NCBI GenBank assembly: GCA_958496175.1
Contig: OY292278.1
Span: 50,344,001-50,408,000, forward strand
Direction of reading: 5' to 3'
Length of the DNA stretch: 64,000 nucleotides
DNA from: Sisyra terminalis
Taxonomy: Eukaryota; Arthropoda; Insecta; Neuroptera; Sisyridae
Of the stretch, positions 10,737-23,600 are shown one piece after another. The position numbers and the translations under genes were made by a program. The notes under the pieces are model-generated. The model did no database searches. It was given only the letters and a program-made list of their open reading frames with translations, and was not told the DNA's origin. The stretch's first letter is position 1; every line of letters starts with the position of its first letter.

Positions 10737-11600
10737 AGATTTTTTCGCTGACTTTGAACAGTTATCCTGTGTATACAATATGTAGAATATATTGCGGTCC
10801 AATTTATGAAGTCAAATTTAATATAATAATATATAGAAATCATACCATAAACATAAATTAGAACAGACGTTCAAACAAAATTATTCGTGACGTATTGCCC
10901 AGATACGTATTTCGATTGCCAAGCAATCTTCTTCAGTGGTTATAAATGCTTTGTGATGATTCACCACAAAGCTGAATCATCACAAAGCAGTTACGGAGTG
11001 ATCCAAACTACTTGATGACCACTGAGGAAGATTGCTTGGCAATCGAAATACGTATCTGGGCAATACGTCACGAATATTTTTGCATACCATAAACGTAAAT
11101 GTGACCAGAAGTTCAAACAAAAATATTCGTTACGTATTGCCCCGATATGTATTTTGATTGCCAAGCAATCTTCCTCAGTGGTCATCCAGTAGTTTGGATC
11201 ACTCTGGATTCACAAAACAAATACAGAGTGATCCAAACCTTAATGACCACAGAGAAAGATTGCTTGGCAATCGAAATACGTATCTGGGCAATACGTCACG
11301 AATATTTTTGCATACCATAAACATAAATGTGAACAGAAGTTCAAACAAAAATATTCGTAACGTACTGCCCAGATACGTATTTCGATTGCCAAGCAATCTT
11401 CCTCAATGATCATCAAGTAGTTTGGATCACTCCGTATTTGCTTTGTGAATCATCACACGGAGTGATCTAAACTACTTGATGACCACTGAGGAAGATTGCT
11501 TGGCAATTGAAATACGTATCTGGGCAATACGTCACGAATATTTTTGTTTCAACTTCTGTTCACATTTATGTTTATGTTATGATTTTTATATATTATTATA
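10737..11600. mobile_element. Foldback family B, copy 1 (three inverted unit pairs)
   Basis: The left end (TTTTTCGCTGACTTTGAACA, then TGTGTATACAATAT) matches the reverse complement of the right end of the copy at 29698-30110. Inside, a block of about 50 bp (ATTCGTGACGTATTGCCC, AGATACGTATTTCGATTGCC, AAGCAATCTTC) alternates with its reverse complement: forward at about 10884, 11127 and 11355; reverse at about 11027, 11250 and 11494. Between are short spacers such as ATCATCACAAAGC. ORFs of about 64-83 aa in this stretch are translations of the repeat. The right end is degraded near 11600. Confidence 0.82.
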
Positions 11601-13234
11601 TTTAATCAAACTACATAAATTTTCATTTGTACCTCAAAAGTTTGTTACTTTCCCACAATTCCTTAAGTAACGATCCAAAACCAATACAAGTACAACGTAG
11701 GTTATAAAAGACCCCTTATAAAAGACTGTACCGAAACGAAACAAATTTCAATTTTTAAAAGTACCATTACGAAATCATACACTCGAGAAATGATTAATTG
11801 AGAAAAATCACCGAAACAAATCCCAAAAACAATAATTAAATAATTAAAATTTACCATTTGAAAATATATAATTGTAAAATTGATCATCTATTCGAGTCAA
11901 TGTGTCGATGATTTACAGCGAAATTGTGGCCACCCCGAAGCGATTGATGAAATAATGTTTGAAATTCAATCCCACCATTATATAACCGCGAAAAAAAATT
12001 AACCCTTTAGCTAATTCTTTTTGAAAAATTAAAAATAAACAACACATTTTTTTTTCTAAAGATTTTGCCCTCGATCATTGACGCGCGATCGATCGTAAAG
12101 CCGTATGTGTAACCCAGAAATCTGGATCATTCGTCGTCGTACTTGGATCATTATGGCCATAATTTTATCAGTGAAAGTATTCCAATGCACACTAGTGCAC
12201 CGGTATGTGTATGTGGTCGATAGGTAAATTAAATTTATGGCTGACGCATTTTAAAAAGAATATTCGCGTCCGCCGTTGTATAATCGCAATAGCCACGCCT
12301 AAACTGCATCGAATGCATCGAGAATCAAGCCGAATGCCTTATAGCACCACGTAGGTATTGATCCCAACGCCAGTTTCCTAAATCAGAATTGGCGAGGAAA
12401 AAAAAATCGTGGAAATTGTCACCCATGTAGTTGCGTATCATAATTCACGCCATTTGTAATGGTTTCGTTTAATTAGTGATTTGCAATTGGCTGATTGGTT
12501 TTGGTTCTGTTTTAAGTAGTGAATTTAGTGCACTGTAGCACTAATGCAATGGGCTGCATGCAGTCGACGCTCCTACATCCTCCTACAACCGTTTTAATTA
12601 CAATCGTCGAGCAAAACAGCTTTTTTTATCCTCATTATCGACAGTTCTTGCTCGGAAAAAAGTGGTTCAACGACAAGCAAATGCGATCGATAAATTCAAA
12701 TGTTTCTTATTATGAAATCTTGCGATCGATTTCTGATTAAATATTGAATTATTGTATCGATTTGTATCGGCATGGTTTACTGCTAAAAATAGAACATTAT
12801 GGTACTAACTTCTTAGCGTTCAATAGCTCCAAGAGATGGGAAAAAATTTCAAAGAAAACTAAATCTACATTTTCCCACTTTTATGTTCATCAGTTTTACT
12901 CATAAATTGGATGGCCATCTAAAATTTTAAATCAAGACTACAAAAAAAAATCATCAACTTTAATGACGAATTAATTATTAACTTCTAAGTATCAATCTTC
13001 AAAAAAAAAATTCATCCCTTTCCTGGTTCACATTAACATTACTTCTCTACTCATTTTGGACAAAAAAATTGTAAAAATTTTAATTATTTACAATCAATAT
13101 AAAACGGTGTAAAATTGTCAAAAGAAACATCAAAATTCATCCTAAATTTTACACCACACAATTATATATATCACCGAGAGAAAGATAAAATATACTGTAC
13201 TGAATATGTGTATTAGACTGAAAAAATGATGACT
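11601..13234. other. Mostly unique noncoding DNA, with a less AT-rich block at 12050-12760
   Basis: The block at about 12050-12760 has higher GC, several ATCGAT-type sites and no resemblance to the repeats around it. A 73-codon frame at 12519 has no domain I recognise and no splice or promoter support. The block could be a conserved regulatory element or an unrecognised exon; comparison with a related species would decide. The rest is AT-rich. Confidence 0.4.
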
Positions 13235-13650
13235 TTTTTTTTATAGTAAAGTTTCAGATCCTCGATGATGATAAATTGGTAAAAATATTCAGAGGACTAG
13301 GATCAAGTAATAATCAGTCAAAACTATGACTGATTGGTCCATAATGAATATTATTGTGAGCAAAACGAGTACAAATTCCAAGCGGGTGTTAAAATTGCAA
13401 AGAATTTCTACCTGATCTCAACGGGTGGTATGAAATAACATAGTTAAAGCTCAAAGGCCAAAATGTGAGATAAAAGAAGATTCAAAAGTATCACTTGGAT
13501 TCGGAAAAAGGTGTTAATGTATAATTGTCAACAAATAATAAATACCTGCAATACCTGCATTTAAAGCTGCAATTCTCTCATTTGGCCTTCAAGCTTTTAC
13601 TATGTTACCTTATATCACCAGTTGAGTATATACTTGAATTTTTTGTAAAT
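13235..13650 (-). repeat. Dispersed repeat C, inverted copy abutting foldback A
   Basis: Read on the minus strand, 13345-13650 matches 31036-31380 (shared blocks: CAACTGGTGATAT, AGCTTGAAGGCCAAAT, TTTTTCCGAATCCA, TTTGAGCTTTAACTATGTTA, CCCGTTGAGATCAGGTAGAA). The outer part, 13235-13345, also matches 35985-36120 in the opposite direction. In both large copies the repeat lies directly against the TAGACTGATTC end of a foldback A element, so the two were probably copied together. Confidence 0.7.
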
Positions 13651-13654
13651 ATAC

Positions 13655-14672
13655 TAGACTGATTCAAAAAAAAAATGGTGATTTTTTTTTCTTAATTATA
13701 TCGAAAATATTGTTGGAATGACAAAAAAAAATCCTACGAAAGTTTAAGCTCTTTATATTAATATTAAGAGGTCCCGCATCGAAAATTTCGATTTTCCATT
13801 TAAATAACATGGAAACAAAATTCTCTTGCACTTTGGAATTTTATAGCTCACGTTGGTGACAATATTTCGGAATGACCAAGGTATATTCTTGTAGAAAGTT
13901 GAACGATCTACAAAATAGGTAGTCTTACAAGTTTTTGATATATTTATTCCTTCAAAAGTTTTTCGAGGTCAAAGTTGAACTAAAGAGAAATTTTAATGTT
14001 TTTTTCAATTTTTTGACGCAACCATCAATTTTATGAGAAAATTTTATTGGACATTTTTTGTAGAGCACTTTTTTTCTATAACTTATCTCTTTAAAATTTT
14101 TTTATATTTTTCACAGGTCCTAAGTTATTTATTTAAAATAAAAAAAATCATATTTTAATGTTAAAAATATAATAATTCAGGGAATATTCAGTTTAATGCA
14201 AATAACTTAGGACCTGTAAAAAATATCAAAAACTTTTATAAAGATAAGTTATAGAAAAAAAGTGCTCTACAAAAAATGTCCTATAAAATGTTCTCATAAA
14301 ATTGATGGTTGCGTCAAAAACTCGAAAAAATATTAAAATTTCTCTTAAGTTCAACTTTGACCTCGAATAACTTTTGAATGAATAAATATATCAAAAACTT
14401 GTAATTAACCTTTTTTGTAGATCGTTTAATTTTCTACAAGAATTTACTTTGATGATTACGAAATATTGTCACTAACGTGAGCTCTAAAATTCCAAAGTGC
14501 AAGAGAATATTGTTCCCATGTTATTTAAATGGAAAATCGAAATTTGCGATGCGACACTTCTTAATATTAATATCAAGAGCATAAACTTTCACAGAATTTT
14601 TTTTTGCCATTTCCAACAATATTTTCGATATAATTATGAAAAAAAAATCATAATTTTTTTTGAATCAGTCTA
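13655..14672. mobile_element. Foldback family A, copy 1 (complete)
   Basis: Starts TAGACTGATTCAAAAAAA and ends with TTTTTGAATCAGTCTA. The whole 1,018 bp is one long inverted repeat: left-arm blocks such as AATATTGTTGGAATGAC, TATTAATATTAAGAGGT, ACTTTGGAATTTTATAGCTC and TTGACGCAACCATCAATTTT all recur reversed in the right arm, meeting near 14150. No transposase. Ends flanked by TA-rich DNA suggest a TA target. Related copies: 18776-19741, 29620-31027 and 37955-39213. Confidence 0.85.
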
Positions 14673-17600
14673 ATATATATATACTGTAATTTAGATTATC
14701 AGAATTTTTGTTCCTTAAAAAATTTTTAAACAATGTTTCCCAAAAATTATTGCAAAATATTGTTCCAACGCATAAAGTCGCAATAAGTTATTAATTTGAG
14801 AGTATAGAAAGCTTATAGCTTAATAGTTAAATTAGTCAATGATTTATATTATTAATACCTAAAAAATTTTAAATTGAATCAAATTTTAAATAAGTTTAAA
14901 AGTAAAAATTAGACATCACAGTTGGTGTTCTTATCAGGCATTGAAGTCTCCAACGTAAAAACTATAGGGAAACTAGTATCAGAAAATATTTATTGTTATT
15001 TTATAGACTTTTTCTTTTCATTTGCTCTTAATTTAACATTGATATCTTTAATCCCTTAAAAATTCATTTAATTGTATTTTATTAAAAAATCTTATCTCAT
15101 CTCAATACTCGATTGATTTTACTGAAACTTTGATATGTTTCATGTACTGAATAAAGAAATCAGAAAATTAATTAATAGAATAGATTTTTTCATATAAAAT
15201 TGTCTTTTCAAAATGATTTTCTTTGGTATTTTATACTTTTTTTTTCTAACATTGATTGCTACAAATAAAATATCATCTTGACAGCTTATAACATAAATAT
15301 AAAATTCTATCAAATATCCCACCATTTTTGGAATATTTTACTAATTATAAAGGGATAAATTTCCCAAAAATTCTAGCTAGAATTACGGAAAATATTCTTC
15401 TAATGCTTTTCATGGCAATATTTCATCAAAATTTTACTTTAAACGATTTGAAAATAAGTATTACGGTTGAACTGAAAGACTACGGTTTGTGCTCTTACCG
15501 AGCATTGAAGTCTCCCATATAAACCCTATAGGGAAACAAGCGTATGTTTGATACTTGTACGAATTGGGTAATTTTTTCTTTTTAAAGCAATTTTTAATGA
15601 CTTAAGACTTAAATTTATAAAATTTCATCCCTTTAAAAATTCACCGTTATTGTATAAAAATTAATTTTGAATTGTAACATTAAATAATACAAATTTCCAC
15701 TATTGATAAATAAATCTAATAAGTTCTTGAGTAAATATTTTTGAAAAAACAATAAGAATTTTTATAAGATATTACAAAAATTGTACATATTAAAGTTCCC
15801 ACAAAAAAAAAACAATTCGACCATTAAAAACTATATAGAAGGTTTATAACTTAATCATTTTTGTTACAACATTATCTCGCATTTTCATAAGGTTTAAAAT
15901 TATTTATTTTCAAAAAACCTGAATCAAACTTTAAAAAACATTCTTATAATGCTATTTTTTAAATTCTTTCACTATTATTTCAATATTATACTAGTTTTAA
16001 AGATGTTTAAAGGTAATCCCACGATCACCGTTTGTGTTCTTATCAAGCATTGAAGTCTCCAATATAAATGCTATAGGAAAACAAGCGTTAGTACGAAATC
16101 CATACGGATTATTTTGAATTATTCTTTCCAGAAAATAATATTGCTTTAGTATTGAGATTTTTAAGTTTCAACCCCTTAACGTTTAAGATTTAATTTCGAA
16201 AAATTTAAAAAAAAAAATTCTTGCATGATTTGGTAGAAATTTTGATAAATCTAGAGATATAAAGTACAGCTTGTTTTAAGAAAATTGAAAGTCAAATCAA
16301 TAGACAAAAATATTTTTGTCATTTTTATATCGAATTTTCTATCCACAACAATAACAAAAAAATATCAACTTAACCCTTGTAGAAAAAATATATATTCTTA
16401 TCCATTGTGCTTATTCTCCGATGGCCTAAATGTAAAAGATTTCAATGCTTCATTAGAACACAAATCATGACTTTTAATTATGCCTTAGAACCAAAGCTTG
16501 AAGCTAAGATTCCTTGACATTAAATTTAACGCACATTTATTTAAAGTCGATTTTTGGTTTCAAAAGTTCAACCAAATTCAATTGTTTGAAGCTTTAAAAG
16601 TCTCAATGTACATTCTCCCGGACATTAAACATCCGTGAAAATTGCTTAAAATTAAAGTTAAATTTCACAATCTTTAGGCTTAAATTGTAAGCCGAAATGG
16701 TAAAATCACCGTTTGTCTTTAATTGTAAAAAGCATTGAAATCTCCAAAGCACTCACTAAAGATGCATCAACTACAGAACCAAAAACATTTCCGCAAGAAT
16801 ATCGTTGATTATTTTTCCAATTAACTGCTATACAATTAGTAATTAAACTGTAAAAGTTACAACCTTTAAAATGATATCTTACTTGAAGGATAAGATCTAA
16901 GAAAATAGGATTTCTGAAATTATTTTTCCTTCAATAATTTTGGTGCTAAATTATTCAGAAAATTTGCATACTAGTCTTAGAATGTTTAACGTAACCCGCA
17001 TTTATTTTCAACTGTTTTTAAGATTGTGATATCTATTTATATTTAAAGAAAAAACAAAGATTTCTTAAACTTTGATTCAACAAACTTTTCAATTTTTTTC
17101 TTTCAATTAAAAGGCTAAATAAATAAAAAGTTCAGTAAAAATCAATCTCTATCGATTCAGCAGATATATCTTTTTTAAAACCAACTTTAAGTTTTAGGGG
17201 TTGAAAGCTTACTTACAAAGATTAATCACAAATCAATAGCAGTTACTTAAAAATAAAAATTGCCACCCTCCTAAGGGTATATTAGTAACGCTTGTTTCTT
17301 AATCGCTTTTATATAAATAGGAGACTTCAATGCTTGATAAATCACAAACGGTAATCTTTTAATTTACGTATACACTGGCTATAAATTAATACAATAATGA
17401 AATTATGAAGTAGAAAAAACTATAAGGACATTTTTCGTACCACTGTCCAGGTTTTTAAGAATAAATTGTTTAATACTTTCTATAAAAATATCAAATAATT
17501 ATAAAATCTTTAACTGGTTTTGCATTTTATGTAAAAATAAATAATTTAACTTTGGCAATCACTATTGGCATTCAATTTTCCGGTTGCCTTTAAGAAAATT

Positions 17601-18775
17601 TCTTAATATTTTTCCATAAATATTATCCAAAAACAGTAAAGTAACTTTACGGAATTAATTTGGAAAAAATATTAAAGTAAAAACCACTGCCCTCTCTTTC
17701 AGCATCTAAAACATATCAAAAATTCAATCAATTTGTAAAATATGATTTGTTTTTTCAAATTTTTCAAGACTTATTTTTCTTTTTAAAGGATTAATATTAT
17801 TTAAATTAATTACCTTAAATCCATTGAAATAGCCTAAAGACCAAAATCAAGTCTACCCGAAATAATATGTTAGTTATAGTTGTTTTCAATAAGCCTTTAT
17901 GCAGGAGACTTCAACGCTTGGTAAGAACACAAACCACAAGCATTGATCTCAACAATTGACCGTATTTAATATTATACTTTTGTGAAATCTTTCAAAATTT
18001 ATTTACTTGGTAAATATTTTTTGGAAAAACGAAAGAAAATGTTAATTTTAATGTAAAGATTTTGTATATTTGTTTGTTTAAAAAGCATTAAATACGATCA
18101 ATTGTCGAGATCAATGCTTGTGGTTTGTGTTCTTATCAAGCGTTGAAGTCTCCTGCATAAAGGCTAAATTAAAACAACCATAACTAACATATCATTTCGG
18201 ATAGAGTTGATTTTTACCTTTAAGCCATTTCTAAAGATTTAAGACAAGAAATGTATATGGCTGTCTTCCCTTAAAAAATAAAAGTAATTTTGAAAAATTT
18301 GAAAAAAATTATCATAGTTTACGAATTGGTTGAAAATTTAAATATAATTTTGATACTAGAAAAGAAAACAATTTTTGGTGCTTTTGGTGCAATTTTTTGC
18401 ATAACTCAGTTTCCCTGTTTTTGGACCAAACCCATGGTTTTCAGATGATTTGAAACCACTTGTTGATTCACTTGAAAGATTTCCACAATCTCTTCTTAAG
18501 TATGACATAATTGTTGATCCAATAACTTCTTCTACTCTTTATCGATCTTATCGTAATCTTTGTGGATGGTATGTAAATTACCACTTTTAAAACCCCAAAA
18601 CCAAAATTTCCATACCTTTTTTGATAAAACATAATTCCAATATATTTGAGAAAACAATCAAAGTTCATTAACTGCACTTCTTTTTAAATTGAAACAAAAA
18701 GTAGTACTTCCCGTAAATTGAATTTTGTTGGCACAAAAGTTAACATTATATCGACACACAAATTATACCGAACAC
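14673..18775. repeat. Second array of 31-nt core repeats in AT-rich DNA
   Basis: Core copies on + at 14922-14951, 15485-15514, 16030-16060, about 16711-16745 (degenerate) and 18122-18153; on - at 17320-17351 and 17904-17936. Plus-strand spacing is 545-680 bp, as in the 4-7 kb array, and the trailing CTATAGGGAAACAAG block is again present (15527 region, 16070 region). ORFs of 61-64 aa here are low complexity. I see no gene. Confidence 0.7.
17863..18202. repeat. Inverted repeat pair enclosing two core motifs
   Basis: The left arm (TATGTTAGTTATAGTTGTTTT, then GCCTTTATGCAGGAGACTTC, then AAGAACACAAACCACAAGC) is reversed on the right up to ACAACCATAACTAACATA. Arms are about 95-110 bp and include the whole 31-nt core, with a loop of about 130 bp. 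The arms are closer to each other than to any other core copy, so this is one recent foldback unit. Confidence 0.75.
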
Positions 18776-19741
18776 ATTGTTGAGAATGACAACAAAAAAA
18801 AATCCTGTGAAAGTTTAAGCTCTTAATATTAATATTAAGAGGTGTCGCATCGCAAATTTCGATTTTCCATTTAAATAACATGGGAACAATATTCTCTTGC
18901 ACTTTGGAATTTTATGGCTCTTGTTGGTGATAATATTTCGGTATGACCAAGGTATATTCTTATAGAAAATTGAACGATCTACAAAAAAGGTCTCGTACAA
19001 GGTTTTGATATATTTGTTCCTTCAAAAGTTATTTGAAGTCAAAGTTGAACTTAAGAGAAATTTTAATATTTTTTCAATTTTTTGTCGCAACCATCAATTT
19101 TATGAGAAAGTTTTATAGGAAATTTTTTGTAGAATACTTTTTTTTCTATAACTTATCTCTATAAAAGTTTTTAATATTTTTCACAGGTCTTAAGTTATTT
19201 AATTAAAATTAAAAAAATAATTTTTATGTTAAAAATATAATAATTCAGGGTATTTTCAGTTTAATGCAAATAACTTAGGGCCTGTGAAAAATATCAAAAA
19301 CTTTTATGGAGATAAGTTATAGAAAAAAAGTGCTGTACAAAAAATGTCCTATAAAATTTTCTCATAAAATTGATGGTTGCGTCAAAAATTTGAAATAAAT
19401 ATTAAAATTTCTTTTTAGTTCAATTTTGACCTCGAATAACTTTTGAAGGAATAAATATATCAAATACTTGTAATAGACCTTTTTTGTAGATCGTTCAATT
19501 TTCTACTAGAATATACCTTGGTTATTCCGAAATATTGTCACCAACGTGAGCTATAAAATTCCAAAGTGCAAGAGAATATTGTTCCCATGTTATTTAAGTG
19601 GAAAATCGAAATTTGCGATGCGGCACCTCTTAATATTAATATTAAGAGCTTAAACTTTGACAGGATTTTTTTTTTGTCATTCCCAACAATATTTTCGATA
19701 TAATTAAGAAAAAAATTCATCATTTTTTTTGAATCAGTCTA
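18776..19741. mobile_element. Foldback family A, copy 2 (left end truncated)
   Basis: Shares the family A text from TTGTTGAGAATGACAAC-like sequence on the left to TTTTTTTTGAATCAGTCTA ending at 19741, again as two arms meeting near 19210. The outermost left part, with TAGACTGATTC, is absent. A 61-codon minus-strand frame at 18815-19000 reappears in copies at 30751 and 38044 only because the repeat does. Confidence 0.82.
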
Positions 19742-20571
19742 ATGTACACCTATTACAAATTCATTTTCACAAAGTTGAACTTCTCTTAAGATTTTTCATT
19801 GGATTTCTAATTCGAAAATATTTTCTCTCGATTTTTACAGTTAATTTGAAAAATAATTTTAATCCAAACATTAACAATTGAAAATTACTTATTTTTCTAG
19901 TCCCAACAATGTCTCAAATATAAATTATAATTTAAATTCCAAATCAATTTAAAATTCATCTCCAAAAAAACATCCCGTCAATCATTAACCCATACAAAAT
20001 GTTTATGATGATTGCAATCGACATTAATTTTTCACAAATACCTCACATAAAATAAATGCAAAAAAACCTAAGCGATATTTGTGTCGTTTCAACTAAACTC
20101 AACGATAAATCTCGGCCGCTAATAATTTCAAGGTGTTGAATACGATTAAAAAAGATTACTTTCATTTCGCAAAGGGAGCCAAATCGAATCAATCATTGGG
20201 AAAATGATCGAAAATTTATCGTCTGTTGATTGAAATATAAATAATAATCACTGAATCAATTTGAATTAATTGAGGGCTTTGCCGTTTGCATATACCATAC
20301 ATAATGTATGCGTTTTTTTTTCTTTTTTTTTTTCATTCGCAAGCCAAACACGAAATGGGGTTCAAATCGAGTGCAATAAAAGTGCAACAAAGGCGGGGTC
20401 GCCTACATCGCAAAGCATACAATGCTAGATAAAATTCCGAGTGAATGTACTTAGTTTAATATATACACAATTATTATTTTATATTTGTGCATATGTGACA
20501 TATATTGGCATCAATATCAGCGCACAAAAATTACATAAATCCAATCGTTTGATATCGACAACAATTTTCCT
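19742..20571 (+). promoter_or_regulatory. Upstream region of the second cuticle gene
   Basis: This stretch does not match the surrounding repeats and has normal-looking mixed sequence (for example GATAAATCTCGGCCGC near 20105 and CAAAGGCGGGGTCGCC near 20389). It sits directly before the TATA box at 20572, so it is the natural place for the gene's control sites. I cannot identify specific binding sites with confidence. Confidence 0.4.
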
Positions 20572-20606
20572 ATATAAAGAACAATATCGGTCCATGATAA
20601 AACAGT
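20572..20606 (+). promoter_or_regulatory. TATA box and initiator of the second cuticle gene
   Basis: TATATAAAG at 20572-20580, then an initiator-like ACAGT at 20602-20606 with its A at 20604, 32 bases from the first T of the TATA box. This is the usual arthropod core-promoter spacing (TCAGT-type initiator). The transcript would have a 93-nt leader, with no ATG before the one at 20697. Confidence 0.75.
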
Positions 20607-20696
20607 TTCCAATTGAGCTTTGCACAAGATACATTCAAACAAGTGTTTTGTCTGTTTTCTATTTCAATAGTCATTAATTATTTAATTTTTTATACA

Positions 20697-23600
20697 ATGT
20701 TCTTAAAGGTAACTATTAATCGCTTCTTAAAACAATCAATTGCACAATTTCAATGGTCAACATTTTTTATTAGATTTAAGACTTTTTTTTTCTTTTTGAA
20801 GTGAAGTGGTGCATTATTGCACCTTCCTTGCCACAATCCTGCAAGTGAAACCAAATTGTCGGCAGACAAAATGCAAGAATGCACCACTTCACTTCAATCT
20901 GATTTCCAATTTTCCCAAAGCCAAAATTTTGATATTGCACATTATTTTTTTTAACTTTAATGAAGTAACCCTCCCCCTGGGGCGCAATAGTCCTTTTAGG
21001 ACGCAGCGTAGAGGAACTCTCAAGAGAGGCCCCCAGATCAAAGGAAAAAAAAATCCCCCTTTTTAATAAAATACGATTTTCTTTATCAAAAAGCAATTTA
21101 CAATTTTTTAAATAAATCAATCAAAAATATTTTCATAACTTTGATTATTCTTTAAATTTTTAATAATAAAATTATTTTACCCTTTTTGTATATATTTTTG
21201 GAGTAAATGCAGTATATTACTTCCTTCAACTAATAAATTCCCACCCTTTTCATCCCTTAAGCCTCTAGCTATAATTTTTTTCATATTAAATAATAATGCA
21301 AGTAAAAAAAATTATTAAATGATTTTTCAAACTACCCCAAATTATCAATCATATCTTACCCTCAATGCTATATTTTTATTTCCTATATATTGTATTTTCA
21401 AAATCTGATCTTCTCTCAACCCTTCCTGAAAAATTTTCTAATGTTAAGGGATGATTTTCAAAAAAATTACTCATTCATTTCCTAAGACTTTGATGTAGTT
21501 CCATAAAACTTAAACCACTATAATTTCCCACCCCCCATGATCTTTAGGTGATATTATATTTTCTTGGACTATAACTATAATATTGTCCCTCCCCATATTG
21601 ACATAATTTTTTATGGAGAAGAACGAATTTTCGTCTAAAAGTAACTAAATTCTATTTTATCCTTTTTGTATATATTTTTAGAATAAATGCAGTATATTAC
21701 TTCCTTCAACTAATAGATTTCCACCCTTTTCATCCCCTAAACCCCTGGCTATAATTTTTTTCATATTAAATAATAATGCAAGTAAAAAAATTAATCAAAT
21801 GATTTTCCAAACTACCCCAAATTATCAATCATATCAAACCCCCAGCATTATATTTTTATCTCCAATATATTGTATTTTCAAACTCTGATCTTCTCTCAAC
21901 CCTTCCTGAAACATTTTCTAATGTTAAGGGATGATTTTCAAAAAAAATAACTCATTCATTTTCTAAGACTATGATAGTTCCATAAAACTTACACCACTAT
22001 AATTTCCCACCCCCATGATCTTTAAGTGATATTATATTTTCTTGGACTATAATATTCTCCCTCCCCATATTGTCATAATTTTTTATGGAGAAGAACAAAT
22101 TTTCGTCTAAAAGTTACTAAATTACATAAAAAGAAAATACTAAAAATTTCTTTTTATAATTTGACCACCTATTTTCCTCTCTTTCTAATTGGCTGTCTTC
22201 CACGTTATATTAGATTAACAACAATCAAAAGTTTTTGAAAGTTGCATAGCTACGCATTTGTTTTTTCGAGCTAAAGGGGATGAAAATCTTTAAAATAATA
22301 TTTTCATTTAAAACCACCTGTTTTTCTTTTCTTAATTTTGTCAATGGTTGATGAAATCTTATCAAATATGACCAAAAAAATCAAAATTTTTCATCGCCTC
22401 CCATTTTGGGTGTTTATTTTGAAAATGATATAAGTCCCTTTCAAAAATTTATCTATTCTTTTGTCTAATTAAAAAAGTTTTACTAATTCTACTAAAAAAA
22501 AAATAAAAATTCTTTACATATTTCCCACAAGAAGTTGCGGAAACTTGGAAAAGTTTTCTTGCAAAAAATTGATATACAGATTGTTCATACAAAAGACTTA
22601 CACCACTTTCAAAATAATTGGGCAATATTTGTTTAGTAGTCCACCAAATTAATAATATTAAACAATTTTCAATTGGCTTCTAAACAATGATAATGTCCGC
22701 CATACTTTCTAAAAATGTTTCAATTGTTTCAGTGCATGATCGAAAATGTATGCACGTAAACAATTGAACCATTTTCAAAAGTAAGCCCGTTACTTCAATA
22801 GAAATAAAATTCAGTTGAAACTCCGAAGAAACCTGTTAGCATAAGAAAAGACAACAGGTGTTTTTAATTACTTAAAAATTAAAAAAAAAATATAAATTTT
22901 ATAAACTGCTACTAAATTAGGATAATTATGGTCCTTTCTCAATAAATAGAAAAATTTGTACCACTTTAATAATTTGAGTTTCACAGTATCTATAATTCAA
23001 TGAACAACCTTAATTTTCCAGGGGAATTACCAAGGGAAAACCTGCTTAGATATTCATTTGAATCATTAACTTCTTAAATCAGTGATTCACTAATAAAATT
23101 TTTTTACCAATAAAACATAAAAAATCAAATTTTCAAGAGTCAATGTAAAATATTCTCAAATTGTTTTTTCAAAATTTTTTTTGATATTTTTGTTATGAAA
23201 TATTTATAAAAAGATTCCTTTACTTTAGGAAAGCATCTTTCTCTTTCTTTTGATCTCAATGTTTACAACAATGAAATGATCCAATTTTGTAAGCATTAGA
23301 ATTTTGATTTTCAAAAATTCATAGTCTTTCTTGAGATATTGTTGAAGGAAGATCTAAAAAATTTTTCACTTTTACATTGTTGCAACTGATACTTTCTTTT
23401 TGAAAATGGAGCATTGTTGAACTAACTTGTTTTAGGATTCCACAAGTGGAAATAAAATTTTCAATTTTAACTTAATCTTTATCTTTTTCTAAGGTAAATA
23501 ACCTCTTGGAATTTAAGTATGTAAAAGACATAAAATCTTAGATCATTTTATTAACAATCAGAAAACCAATATTTCAATACAGCAGTAAATTTCCATTAGC

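Noticed and set aside
4636..18153. The 31-nt core as a tRNA-derived SINE promoter (A/B boxes)
   Set aside because: CATTGAAGTC only loosely resembles a B box, there is no A box at the right distance, no tRNA-like fold and no A-rich tail.
20441..20804. Two overlapping 63-78 aa plus-strand frames at the promoter
   Set aside because: They run across the TATA box, leader and first intron of the cuticle gene and are rich in Phe/Ile/Lys as AT-rich noncoding DNA would be.
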